A stretch of 39,207 bases of DNA, taken from the NCBI GenBank assembly GCA_021325145.1, contig JAJPHR010000109.1, forward strand, positions 1 through 39,207. Reading direction: 5' to 3'. Of the stretch, positions 29,091 through 37,390 are shown one piece after another. The stretch's first letter is position 1. Every line of letters begins with the position of its first letter. Source of the DNA: Verrucomicrobiota bacterium (GTDB lineage Bacteria; Verrucomicrobiota; Verrucomicrobiia; Limisphaerales; Pedosphaeraceae). The notes under the pieces are model-generated. The model worked only from the letters and a program-made list of their open reading frames with translations, did not search any database and was not told the DNA's origin. Both the position numbers and the translations under genes were made by a program.

Positions 29091-30359
29091 TTAGGGCTTC
29101 GTCGCCCGGTCCAAAAAATCTGCAATGTGCAGGGCTTCAACCTGAGCACCGGCTTTTTGCAAACCCGCCCGAATCTGGAGCAAACAACCGGGGTTGGTCG
29201 TCACGACGATCCGGGCGCCGGTCTTCAGGATGTTATCGATCTTTCGTTTTTGCAGTCGTTCCGCCATCTCCGGTTCGGTCAGGTTATAGCTGCCGGCGCT
29301 GCCGCAACAAACGTCCGATTCGGGCAATTCGACATAATTTCCGCCCGCCATCGCCCGGACCAATTCGCGCGGTTGTTTGGTGATCCGTTGCGGATGCGCC
29401 AGGTGGCAGGCATCGTGATAAGTAACGACAGGCCCTGAGTTCGAAATCCGAAGTCCGAAACCAGAAATCCGAAGTGAAAGGATTTCGGTGAGGTCTTTAA
29501 CTTTGGAACTGAATTGGCGGGCACGTTCCGCCCAGCGGGGATCGTCCTGCAGCAAGTGGCCGTATTCCTTGAGGGTCGAGCCGCAACCGGCGGCGTTGAT
29601 GACGATGGTCGAAACATTCTGTCGCTCGAAAACCTCGATATTGTGTCGGGCACATTGGCGGGCGAGCTCGAGCTGGCCGCTGTGTGCGTAAAGGGCGCCG
29701 CAGCAACCCTGATCGGGCGGGGTGACGACTTCATAACCGGCGCGATTGAGCAATCGGACGCTCGCGGCATTGGTCTTGCCGAAAAGAATGCTCATCACGC
29801 AGCCACTAATGAAACCGGCGCGGCCATTCGCGGTTCCGCCCGGTGCGGGCGAAATCACGGGTAGATCCTCTTCGACGGCGTCGTCCGGGATCAGCGACAG
29901 GGCTTCGCGCGCGAACCGGGGCAGGAACTTTTCCAGGCGCAACGCGCGAATGATCTTGGCTGGAAGGAGCGCGAGCTGCATCCGTTCCGGGAAGGGGAAA
30001 ACTTTTTCGATGGCAATCCGGCGCAAAAAAGTCTGGAACGGCGACCGCTGGTAATGCTTTTCGATGTGGTCGCGGGTGTGTTCGAGCAGATCACCGTATT
30101 GGACGCCGCTCGGGCAAACGGCTTCGCAGGCGCGACAGCCCAGGCAGAGATCAATGTGCCGGACCGCGGTGTCGCCCAGGGCCAGCCGCCCATCCTGCAC
30201 GGCGCGCATGAGGTAAATCCGGCCGCGCGGCGAATCGTTTTCGTTGCCGGTCTCCAGATAAGTCGGGCACGACGACAGGCACAATCCGCAGTGGATGCAG
30301 GCGAGCGATTTGTCGTAATCCAAAAATCGGGGTTGCGCAGTAGCCGGTGTGCTTTCCAT
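29091..30359 (-). CDS. glcF: Glycolate oxidase iron-sulfur subunit GlcF
   Basis: A 422-residue two-[4Fe-4S] protein with clusters CIHCGLCLSSCP (Cys21, 24, 27, 31) and CLGCRACEAVCP (Cys72, 75, 78, 82). Two cysteine-rich CCG domains follow (GCCGALYAHSG and CCGSAGSYNLTEP). It passes electrons from glycolate or lactate oxidation to the quinone pool with GlcD/GlcE, which are not in the window. Residues about 292-308 (SLRISGFGLRISNSG) are encoded by a tandem CTTCGGATTTC repeat that looks like an intergenic element inserted in frame before PVVTYHDACHL. Whether it is harmless is unknown. A generic heterodisulfide-reductase-like role cannot be excluded. Confidence 0.88.
   Translation of the reverse strand: MESTPATAQPRFLDYDKSLACIHCGLCLSSCPTYLETGNENDSPRGRIYLMRAVQDGRLALGDTAVRHIDLCLGCRACEAVCPSGVQYGDLLEHTRDHIEKHYQRSPFQTFLRRIAIEKVFPFPERMQLALLPAKIIRALRLEKFLPRFAREALSLIPDDAVEEDLPVISPAPGGTANGRAGFISGCVMSILFGKTNAASVRLLNRAGYEVVTPPDQGCCGALYAHSGQLELARQCARHNIEVFERQNVSTIVINAAGCGSTLKEYGHLLQDDPRWAERARQFSSKVKDLTEILSLRISGFGLRISNSGPVVTYHDACHLAHPQRITKQPRELVRAMAGGNYVELPESDVCCGSAGSYNLTEPEMAERLQKRKIDNILKTGARIVVTTNPGCLLQIRAGLQKAGAQVEALHIADFLDRATKP
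29436..29486. repeat. FRISGFG-type repeat inside glcF
   Basis: On the minus strand two copies of CTTCGGATTTC are separated by TGGTTTCGGA. Its GGTTTCGGACTT core is shared with the repeat at 16013-16050. Both lie inside coding DNA. Confidence 0.6.
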
Positions 30360-30449
30360 AGTGCTTAAATCCCTAATGCCTCATTCGCGCGCGGAGCGCG
30401 GAGCTCCGTCCAGGGTTGAGCCATTGCCCAATGGTTTTCCTTGCCTGGA

Positions 30450-31493
30450 TTATACGAGATTTTTGACATCGGCGGCGAATTGATCGACCTCTTCTTCCAT
30501 GGTGTCCCAACTGCACATCAACCGGCATTGGCCCGGGCTGACGTGGGTGTAGAATTTCCAACCGCGCTGCCACAAGGCCTCGATGACCGGTTTGGGCATT
30601 TCCACGAAGACCGAATTGGTCTGGCACGGAAAGGCCAGCTTGATCTCAGGCAAACCGCGCAAACTTTTTTCCAGCCGCTGGGCCATGGCATTGGCGCGCG
30701 CCGCGTGTCGCAGCCACGCGCCGTCCTGTAGAATGCCCACCCAGGGCGCGGTCACAAACCGCATCTTGGAGGCAAGCTGCCCTGCCTGTTTGCAGCGATA
30801 ATCAAACTCCCGGGCCAGTTCACGGTTAAAAAATACAACGGCTTCGCCGACCGCGAGTCCGTTTTTCGTGCTTCCGAACGAGAGAACGTCCACGCCGGCG
30901 CGCCAGGTGATTTCCGCCGGCTTCACTCCCAATGCGGCCACTGCATTGGCAAAGCGCGCGCCGTCCATGTGAACCCGCAAATCAAATTGCCGGGCCGCAT
31001 CGATCAGCGTCCGAAGTTCGGCCAGGGAGTAAAGCGTGCCTGCTTCCGTTGCCTGCGTCAGGCTGAGCGCGCGCGGTTTGGGGTAATGCAGATCCAGCCG
31101 TTTCTTCACCACTTTTTCGATGGCCGCCGGGTCGATCTTGCCCGCCGCTCCAGGCACAAGCTGGACCTTGCTGCCGCCGGAAAAAAATTCGGGACCGCCG
31201 CACTCCGCCGTTTCCACATGAGCATACTCGTGACAAAGAATGCTGTGATACGGCGCGCAAAGCGAAGCCAGCGAAAGGGAATTGGCGGCGGTGCCGTTGA
31301 AAACAAAAAACACCTCGCATTCGGTTTCAAACACGTCGCGGATCAATCGCGCCGCCTTTTCAGTCCAGGGGTCGTTTCCGTAACCCACGGCGTGCCCGCG
31401 ATTGGCTTCGGCCAGCGCGGCGAACGCTTCCGGACAAATGCCCGCGTAATTATCGCTCCCGAATTGCCGGCGGTTGTCCGTGTGGATCTTCAT
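30450..31493 (-). CDS. ltaE: Low-specificity L-threonine aldolase
   Basis: A PLP enzyme splitting threonine (or allo-threonine) to glycine and acetaldehyde. The 347-residue fold-type I protein contains NGTAANSLSLASL, the Asp-containing VHMDGARFANA (174-184) and the PLP lysine Lys210 in SFGSTKNGL. The N-terminal FGSDNYAGICPEAF is characteristic. It is oriented with glcF and ends 90 bp before it. No other threonine-catabolism gene is adjacent, and the upstream side is a divergent promoter region shared with the dehydrogenase gene. Confidence 0.92.
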   Translation of the reverse strand: MKIHTDNRRQFGSDNYAGICPEAFAALAEANRGHAVGYGNDPWTEKAARLIRDVFETECEVFFVFNGTAANSLSLASLCAPYHSILCHEYAHVETAECGGPEFFSGGSKVQLVPGAAGKIDPAAIEKVVKKRLDLHYPKPRALSLTQATEAGTLYSLAELRTLIDAARQFDLRVHMDGARFANAVAALGVKPAEITWRAGVDVLSFGSTKNGLAVGEAVVFFNRELAREFDYRCKQAGQLASKMRFVTAPWVGILQDGAWLRHAARANAMAQRLEKSLRGLPEIKLAFPCQTNSVFVEMPKPVIEALWQRGWKFYTHVSPGQCRLMCSWDTMEEEVDQFAADVKNLV

Positions 31494-31628
31494 CGAGCCA
31501 CACCTTAGCCAAGGGTCGGTCGCGCGTGCGAGTTTTTTTGGCGCGCCTTTTGACTTTTAAACCGGGTCACTTGTGGCATGATGTTTTCACAAACAACCCG
31601 CCGTGAGCGGGCTCAATTTAATCAGAGC

Positions 31629-32714
31629 ATGAAACAAATTGGCGTTGGCATCATCGGTTGCGGCGGAATCGCCCTTCAAAATCATCTGCCGGGACTCGCG
31701 CTGTGTCCCGAGGCAAAACTTGTTGCCTTGTGCGACACGAACCCGAAGGTGCTTGAAAATGCAGTCCGGCAAACGGGCGTGAAAGCCGCCTTTGCCGATT
31801 ACCTGCAACTGCTGGGGCGCGATGACGTCAATGCGGTCATCATCGCCACTCCCAATTTATTTCACGCCCCCATCGCGCTGGCGGCCATCGCCGCCGGGAA
31901 GCATGTGCTCTGTGAGAAGCCGATTGCCATGAACCACGCGGAAAGCCTGGCCATGCTAAGCGCCGCCGAGAAGGCTGGTGTTCGTCACATGACAGCCTTT
32001 ACGTACCGCTTCGTGCCGGCGATGCGTTACATGGCCCATTTGGTTAAGAGCGGTTTCGTCGGCCAGCCGTATCATTTTCGTTCGTGCCGATTGCAGGATT
32101 GGGGCACGCGCGCGATTGGCTGGCGGCAAGTGGCCAAAATGGCCGCCACCGGGGAACTCGGCGATATGCTCTCGCACCGCATCGATTACGCGCACTTGCT
32201 GGTTGGGCCAATGCGCCGTCTCGTGGCCGATGACCGGCGGTTCCATGACGTGCGCGACGGACAAGTTTCGGACCTGGAGGATTGGGTGACGATCCTGGCG
32301 GAGTTTTCGTCGCGTCGCGCCACGGGCGTGCTGGAGAGCAGCAAGGTTGCCACCGGGCATGGGGAAGGCGCGCGGAGTGAAGATTATTGCGAGGTGGATG
32401 GGACGGACGGGAGCCTGATTTTTCAACTGGCCAGGCCATGGACTCTCAAGGTCGCCAAGAAGGGTGAAACTGAATTTCGAACCGTCAACGTGCCGGACGA
32501 ATTTCTTAAAGTGCCCGGGTCGCCGCGCGATCCGCGCGCCGGTGACCCGCTGATCACGTTTCGCTATGACCAGGATTTCGAATTCATCCAAGCCATTATA
32601 AACCAGCGTCCCTGCGTGCCGTCGTTTGCGGAAGGGGCGCAAGCGCAGGCCGTCATGGACGCGGCGGTGCTTTCGGTGCGGGAAAAGCGCTGGGTGGAAA
32701 TTCCGCAGCCTTGA
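31629..32714 (+). CDS. Gfo/Idh/MocA family dehydrogenase
   Basis: A 361-residue NAD(P)-dependent sugar or inositol-type dehydrogenase. The Rossmann start is IGVGIIGCGGIALQNHLPG, and the conserved active-site Lys motif CEKP lies at about 95-98 (GKHVLCEKPIAMN). The C-terminal domain begins near residue 125. Start MKQIGVG was preferred over a frame start 51 bp upstream, as it begins exactly at the Rossmann strand. The SDR gene follows 3 bp later, so they form an operon, and may act on the same carbohydrate. Substrate unknown. Confidence 0.9.
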   Translation: MKQIGVGIIGCGGIALQNHLPGLALCPEAKLVALCDTNPKVLENAVRQTGVKAAFADYLQLLGRDDVNAVIIATPNLFHAPIALAAIAAGKHVLCEKPIAMNHAESLAMLSAAEKAGVRHMTAFTYRFVPAMRYMAHLVKSGFVGQPYHFRSCRLQDWGTRAIGWRQVAKMAATGELGDMLSHRIDYAHLLVGPMRRLVADDRRFHDVRDGQVSDLEDWVTILAEFSSRRATGVLESSKVATGHGEGARSEDYCEVDGTDGSLIFQLARPWTLKVAKKGETEFRTVNVPDEFLKVPGSPRDPRAGDPLITFRYDQDFEFIQAIINQRPCVPSFAEGAQAQAVMDAAVLSVREKRWVEIPQP

Positions 32715-32717
32715 GAT

Positions 32718-33428
32718 ATGGAAAAGACCGCTTTGGTTACCGGCGCCGGCAGCGGCGTTGGACGCGCCGTGGCACTGGCGCTGGCCGGGGAAGGCTGGCG
32801 GGTCGCACTCATCGGTCGCCGGCCTGAAACACTTCGGGAAACCGCGCAACTAGCTGGGAAAAACGCCGCAAACCTTCTGCCGTTTCACTGCGACATTGGT
32901 GATTCCGCGGCGGTCGAGAAAATGTCGCGCGACGTGGTTGCCCAAATCGGGACGGTTGAAGTGCTGGTAAACGCCGCTGGCACGAATGTTCCGCGCCGCA
33001 GCCTGGAGGAATTATCCGCTGCCGATTACCGGCAGATCCTGGATGCAAACCTGAATGGCCCGTATTACTGCGTTCAAGCCCTGCTCCCGGCGATGCGCGC
33101 CCGCAAGTCGGGCACCATTATCAATATTGTTTCCGACGCCGCCAAACAGGCGAGCGCCAAGGCGGGACCGGCTTACGTCATTTCCAAATTTGGCCTCGCC
33201 GGGTTCACGCAGTCCATCAATGCCGAAGAGCGCGCCAACGGCATCCGTGCCTGCGCTGTTTTTCCGGGCGACATTGACACCCCCTTGCTCGAACGCCGTC
33301 CAAATCCGCCCACGTCGGAAGCGCGAGAACGGATGCTCCAACCCGAGGACGTGGCTGCCTGCGTGTTGCTCGCGATTCATTTGCCGCCTCGGGCCATCGT
33401 GGAAGAAATTCTCGTGCGACCGCGGTGA
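32718..33428 (+). CDS. Short-chain dehydrogenase/reductase
   Basis: A 236-residue classical SDR: cofactor loop TGAGSGVG (8-15), NAAG (85-88), Ser139 and the catalytic YVISK with Tyr153 and Lys157. The lack of an acidic residue after the second strand (LIGRR) suggests NADP preference. It directly follows the Gfo/Idh/MocA gene, a combination common in sugar or polyol metabolism; the substrate is not readable. Confidence 0.9.
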   Translation: MEKTALVTGAGSGVGRAVALALAGEGWRVALIGRRPETLRETAQLAGKNAANLLPFHCDIGDSAAVEKMSRDVVAQIGTVEVLVNAAGTNVPRRSLEELSAADYRQILDANLNGPYYCVQALLPAMRARKSGTIINIVSDAAKQASAKAGPAYVISKFGLAGFTQSINAEERANGIRACAVFPGDIDTPLLERRPNPPTSEARERMLQPEDVAACVLLAIHLPPRAIVEEILVRPR

Positions 33429-33504
33429 TCTGCTTAACGATCTCCTGCGCGCCAAATATAAAAGCAAAAGTGCGGTTTGAAGCAGAAGCTAACCAGGAAG
33501 CTGC

Positions 33505-34266
33505 ATGCCGAGCATCAAGCCTGCCATTGGAATCATGCAAAAACCAGGCCCACTGCCTCGCAGAGCTTTCACACTGATCGAACTGTTGGTGGTCATCGTC
33601 ACCATTGCCGTTTTGGTGGGACTGGCGCTGCCAACCTTGTCGACTACCAAGGAAAAGGGAAAGAGGGTCGTTAGCTTCAACAATACCAGGCAGATTGTTT
33701 TGGCGGCGCATCTGTATGCCAACGATTTTCACGAGGCCCTTCCCTATTGCGGGGCAGGATTGCCCCCGTTGTACACCAACGCCTGGTGCTTCAAATACGA
33801 ACCATCGGCGGCAGAACCTTATCAGCTTGGAAAAGGCCAGGTCCTCCCATACCTAACCGCCAGCAATGTTTTTCATTGTCCGGCTGAACGGACAAACGAT
33901 TTTCTGTTTTCCACCCGGATCGTCAAAATCACAACGTACCTGTGGGAAACCACCAGTTGTGGCGGTTCAGGAGGCAAGCCCTACGGGCCGGGGATCTGGA
34001 ACAATGGCTCCGGTCTCAAGTTGAGCGCCTTTCGGGCTGACGGTGTTTTGCAAATCGAGCCCAACGAGGACGATCCGAATTGCTGGAATGACGGGGCGGT
34101 CGAGTTTCACGAGGATGAGACAATGCACCATAATCAGGGAGGCGTGGTCGGGTGCTATGGAGGTTCGGCGGAGTGGATGAAATTCCGCGATTGGAAACTG
34201 GAGCAGAATGCCTTCCCCTCACGAATAAACTGCAATCCCAACGCTGCTGATGGAAAGGGCCAATAG
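33505..34266 (+). CDS. Prepilin-type (DUF1559-like) protein
   Basis: A 253-residue protein with a class III (prepilin) signal: PRRAFTLIELLVVIVTIAVL, where cleavage would precede Phe (A/F). The conserved Glu5 of the mature helix is present. The rest is a globular domain with paired cysteines and LYTNAWCFKYEPSA, FHCPAERTNDF and GGVVGCYGGSAEWM. This is the layout of the abundant verrucomicrobial/planctomycete pseudopilin-like proteins, likely exposed on the cell surface or part of a secretion pseudopilus. No assembly genes are adjacent. MQKPGPLPRR is an alternative start. Confidence 0.82.
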   Translation: MPSIKPAIGIMQKPGPLPRRAFTLIELLVVIVTIAVLVGLALPTLSTTKEKGKRVVSFNNTRQIVLAAHLYANDFHEALPYCGAGLPPLYTNAWCFKYEPSAAEPYQLGKGQVLPYLTASNVFHCPAERTNDFLFSTRIVKITTYLWETTSCGGSGGKPYGPGIWNNGSGLKLSAFRADGVLQIEPNEDDPNCWNDGAVEFHEDETMHHNQGGVVGCYGGSAEWMKFRDWKLEQNAFPSRINCNPNAADGKGQ

Positions 34267-34296
34267 TATGGGAATTCCTGAAAACTCAGCCCTCGC

Positions 34297-34710
34297 TTAC
34301 TCCACGATTCCGTTCCCGCCAGCCACGTTCTTCTCCGCTTGGGCGCGCAAGGTTCGGTTGACGCGCAGCATCAACTCGCGCGGGCTGAAGGGCTTGGTCA
34401 GGTAATCCTCGGCGCCGGTTTCCAGGCCGATGATGCGTGAGAGTTCGCTTGTCCAGGCGGTGATCATGATGACGGGGATCCGCGCCGTGGAAGGCAGGCG
34501 ATGGAGAATCTCGCACACCGCCAGGCCATCCAGTTCCGGCAGCATCAAGTCCAGCAGGATCAAATCAGGCAAAGCCGAGCGGGCCTGGTTCAGCGCCTCC
34601 AAACCGTTGCTGGCGGTAATGACGTCATAACCCTCCGCTTTCAGGTTGAAGCTAACCAGCTCCACCATGTCGGATTCGTCGTCCACAACCAGTATTCTTT
34701 GCCGCATCAC
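34297..34710 (-). CDS. Stand-alone PhoB-like response regulator receiver
   Basis: A 137-residue receiver domain: Asp10-Asp11 (VVDDESD), phosphorylated Asp54 (LILLDLMLPE), Thr84 (MITAW) and Lys106 (LTKPF). It stops about ten residues after the receiver, so no DNA-binding output domain follows; the next gene is convergent. It is the last gene of the pst-phoU block and resembles PhoB, suggesting phosphate signalling, but it could relay phosphate or act by protein contact. A direct repeat of the Pho-box kind lies 42-60 bp upstream of the start. Confidence 0.85.
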   Translation of the reverse strand: MMRQRILVVDDESDMVELVSFNLKAEGYDVITASNGLEALNQARSALPDLILLDLMLPELDGLAVCEILHRLPSTARIPVIMITAWTSELSRIIGLETGAEDYLTKPFSPRELMLRVNRTLRAQAEKNVAGGNGIVE

Positions 34711-34751
34711 TTTTGCTTATCACGGGCGGAAGCGGCGGACAATGACGCCGG

Positions 34752-34769
34752 GGTTACAGTCAGGTTACA
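34752..34769 (-). promoter_or_regulatory. Pho-box-like direct repeat
   Basis: On the minus strand TGTAACC TGAC TGTAACC gives two identical 7-mers spaced 11 bp apart (copies at 34763-34769 and 34752-34758), the geometry of PhoB/PhoP sites. It lies between phoU and the receiver gene. The sequence differs from the enteric CTGTCAT. Confidence 0.5.
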
Positions 34770-34862
34770 AATTAAGTCTGACTGAGTTTAGGGATCGGCG
34801 CCTGGGTTGGAATTCGGAGGCGCTGCTTGTGGCGAAAAAATGGGGAACGGAGAGTTCCAACT

Positions 34863-35543
34863 CTAACTTCCGGCCACCGTCGTGGCTGGAGCGTGGGCGG
34901 TGTGCCGGATGTCCTGCGCTTCGTAAAGGTAAACGACTTCCTCGGCCACGTTGGTGGCGTGGTCAGCGATGCGTTCGAGGCTCTTGCTGATGACCATCAA
35001 ATTAAGGCAGCGAGTGATGGTGCTGGGCCGCTCGACCATGTAGCTGGACAATTCGCGGTGAAGCTGTTTGTTGAGCACATCCACTTCCTTGTCGCGCGGG
35101 GGAATCGCCCGGGCCCGGGCAGGATCGCGTTTCACGAAGGCGTCCAGCGCTTCTTTGAGCATGTCGAGCGCCATGCTCGCCATGCGCGGGATGTCCACGT
35201 ATGGCTTGAGTTGCGGCTCCAGGCTGAGTTCGAGTGAGCGGCGAGCGATGGTGGTCGCTTCGTCCGAAACCCGCTCCAGGTCGTGCGAAATTTTCATCGC
35301 CACGGTGATCATCCGGAGATCAGTCGCGAGCGGCGCCTTGGACAACAATTGAATCGCCAGTTCGTCAATCTCCTTCTCGAACTGATCCACGATGACATCG
35401 TCGCCCATGACGCGCCGGGCCAGTTCGTCGTCGCGCTCGACCAGTGCCTTGATGGCCTGGTTCACTGCCGCCTCCGAGTGGCTGGCCATGGTCAAGAGCT
35501 TTTCCTTCAAGTCAATCAATTCGTGTTCGAAGTGGATGGTCAT
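34863..35543 (-). CDS. phoU: Phosphate signalling protein PhoU
   Basis: A 226-residue all-helical protein with two repeats of the PhoU fold, starting MTIHFEHELIDLKEKLLTM. The conserved ATDLRMI (first repeat) and ERIADHATNVAEEVVYL (second repeat) bind the iron/phosphate-sensing metal clusters and contact PstB and the sensor kinase. It follows pstB by 36 bp. Role: restrains phosphate uptake and phosphate-starvation signalling. Confidence 0.95.
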   Translation of the reverse strand: MTIHFEHELIDLKEKLLTMASHSEAAVNQAIKALVERDDELARRVMGDDVIVDQFEKEIDELAIQLLSKAPLATDLRMITVAMKISHDLERVSDEATTIARRSLELSLEPQLKPYVDIPRMASMALDMLKEALDAFVKRDPARARAIPPRDKEVDVLNKQLHRELSSYMVERPSTITRCLNLMVISKSLERIADHATNVAEEVVYLYEAQDIRHTAHAPATTVAGS

Positions 35544-35579
35544 AATCTACGCCCAAATCTCGACTGTCATTCGCCATTG

Positions 35580-36425
35580 TCAACCGAATCTTCCGGTGAC
35601 GTAATCCTCAGTTTGTTTCTGGGCCGGGTTGGTGAAAATCTTCCCGGTGCGGTCGTATTCGATCAGCGCGCCCAGGTAAAAGAATGCGGTGTAATCCGAA
35701 ATGCGGGCGGCCTGCTGCATGTTATGCGTGACGATCACAATCGTAAAATCCTTTTTCAGGTCCAGAATCAGCTCCTCAACTTTCGCGGTGGCAATCGGGT
35801 CCAGGGCGGAGGCAGGCTCATCCATCAGGATGATCTCCGGCCGGATGGCGATGGCCCGCGCGATACACAGCCGCTGCTGCTGGCCGCCGGACAATCCCAG
35901 GGCGCTGGTGTGCAACCGGTCCTTGATCTCGTCCCAAAGCGCCGCGCCCTTGAGGCTGGTTTCCACGATGCCGTCGAGTTCCGACCGGCTCTTGGTCCCC
36001 TGTAAACGCAGGGCATAGGCGATGTTCTCGTAAATCGACTTGGGAAACGGGTTGGAACGCTGGAACACCATGCCCACGCGCTTGCGCAGTTCGATGACAT
36101 CCACGTCCCGGCTGTTGATGTCATGGCCCGCAATACGAATCGATCCTTCAGTCCGCACGCCATCGATGAGATCGTTCATGCGGTTTAAGCAACGCAGCAG
36201 GGTTGATTTGCCGCAGCCGGACGGTCCAATAAACGCCGTCACTACCTTCTCCTGGATGGCGATGCTGATCTCTTTGAGGGCTTTCGCTTTGCCGTAGTAC
36301 AAGGAGAGCTTGTCGGTCTCGATCAGCGGGCCGGCGGGCGCGGGTGACGGGACAGGCTGCCGGCTCGCAACTGAAGGGGCGGGCGCGGGAACATCTATTT
36401 TCGGCCTTGTTATCAGGTCAGCCAT
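35580..36425 (-). CDS. pstB: Phosphate ABC transporter ATPase PstB
   Basis: A 281-residue ABC ATPase with a Walker A at GPSGCGKST (67-75), the signature LSGGQQQR (178-185) and Walker B LMDEPASALDP (200-210). PstB-specific LYYGKAKALK, NRMNDLIDGVR and VGMVFQRSNPFPKSIYEN are present. An N-terminal Pro/Ala-rich extension (about 1-35) is unusual but contains no domain. The start MADLITRPK was chosen because it leaves a 13-bp gap to pstA; 17 further codons upstream would overlap pstA. Confidence 0.95.
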   Translation of the reverse strand: MADLITRPKIDVPAPAPSVASRQPVPSPAPAGPLIETDKLSLYYGKAKALKEISIAIQEKVVTAFIGPSGCGKSTLLRCLNRMNDLIDGVRTEGSIRIAGHDINSRDVDVIELRKRVGMVFQRSNPFPKSIYENIAYALRLQGTKSRSELDGIVETSLKGAALWDEIKDRLHTSALGLSGGQQQRLCIARAIAIRPEIILMDEPASALDPIATAKVEELILDLKKDFTIVIVTHNMQQAARISDYTAFFYLGALIEYDRTGKIFTNPAQKQTEDYVTGRFG

Positions 36426-36438
36426 AATCGGTTTTTGA

Positions 36439-37368
36439 TCAGTGGAGTGCGCGCAATTTTCTCCGCACCTGGGCACGCACCAGTATCGCGACCAAGTTCA
36501 ACGCGAAGGTCAGCAAAAGCAACACCAGCACGGTGGCGTACAGGATGGGCTTGGTTTTATTGATATTTGGCGACTGTGTCGAGAGCACGAAAATATGATA
36601 CCCCAGATCCATGAATTGGTCGTTGAGCGCAGTTGGCAATTTCGCCATGTAATAAGCGGCGCCCGTGAAGAGGATGGGCGCCACTTCGCCTGCCGCGCGG
36701 CTCACGGCCAGAATCCCGCCCGTCAGGATGCCGGGCAAAGCCTGCGGCAACACGATCCTGATGATGGTCTGCAACTTGGTCGCACCCAGGGCCAGGCTCG
36801 CTTCCCGCAATCCGTGGGGGATGGCCTTCAACGACTCCTCCGTGGCCACGATTACCACTGGGAGAGTCATCACGGACAAGGTCAACGACGCCCAAAGGAG
36901 GGCCGGTTTGCCCCAAACCGCGGGGTTTAAAACCTGATGGCCGATGAAGTTCACAAAAAAACCGAGGCCGAACAGTCCGAAGACAATCGAGGGAACGCCC
37001 GCCAGATTGTTTACCGCGCCCCGGATGAAGCGCGTAATCAGGGAGGTAGCATGCGCGTATTCGGTCAGGTAAATGGCCGTAATCACGCCCACGGGGATCA
37101 CGAAAATGGTCATGAGAATGACCCGGGCGGTCGTGCCGAAGATCATGGGCAGCACGCCCGCCTGCTTGACGTCAAACATGTCCCTCTCCGTTCCGGCGGT
37201 GATGAAATGCCACGAAATCCCCGGCCAGCCGTTGATCACCACGTTCAGGAGGATGACCGCCAGGATCGCCAGGATCAAAAATGTCGCCAGCCCGGTCACT
37301 CCGGTAAAGAAGAACGAGCCGAAGTCAAAAGTCCGGGTCCGGAACGAGGTGGATTTTTGAGTGTTCAT
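36439..37368 (-). CDS. pstA: Phosphate ABC transporter permease PstA
   Basis: A 309-residue inner-membrane permease with six predicted helices; EESLKAIPHGLREASLALG...Q is the EAA loop that docks PstB. AVNNLAGVPSIVFGLFGLGF is typical of PstA. It works with PstC as a heterodimer to move phosphate captured by PstS. Confidence 0.95.
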   Translation of the reverse strand: MNTQKSTSFRTRTFDFGSFFFTGVTGLATFLILAILAVILLNVVINGWPGISWHFITAGTERDMFDVKQAGVLPMIFGTTARVILMTIFVIPVGVITAIYLTEYAHATSLITRFIRGAVNNLAGVPSIVFGLFGLGFFVNFIGHQVLNPAVWGKPALLWASLTLSVMTLPVVIVATEESLKAIPHGLREASLALGATKLQTIIRIVLPQALPGILTGGILAVSRAAGEVAPILFTGAAYYMAKLPTALNDQFMDLGYHIFVLSTQSPNINKTKPILYATVLVLLLLTFALNLVAILVRAQVRRKLRALH

Positions 37369-37390
37369 GGCTGGTTCTGAAAATCGCGCC

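Noticed and set aside
31550..31582. Promoter before the Gfo/Idh/MocA gene
   Set aside because: TTGACT and CATGAT are 21 bp apart and no sigma-54 spacing fits; too weak to call.
34799..34837. Hairpin GGCGCC...GGCGCT in the phoU-receiver gap
   Set aside because: The stem is 6 bp with a 15-base loop and no T run, so it was not called a terminator.
35564..35577. CTGTCAT resembling an enteric Pho box between pstB and phoU
   Set aside because: There is no second copy at 11-bp spacing and it lies inside an operon.
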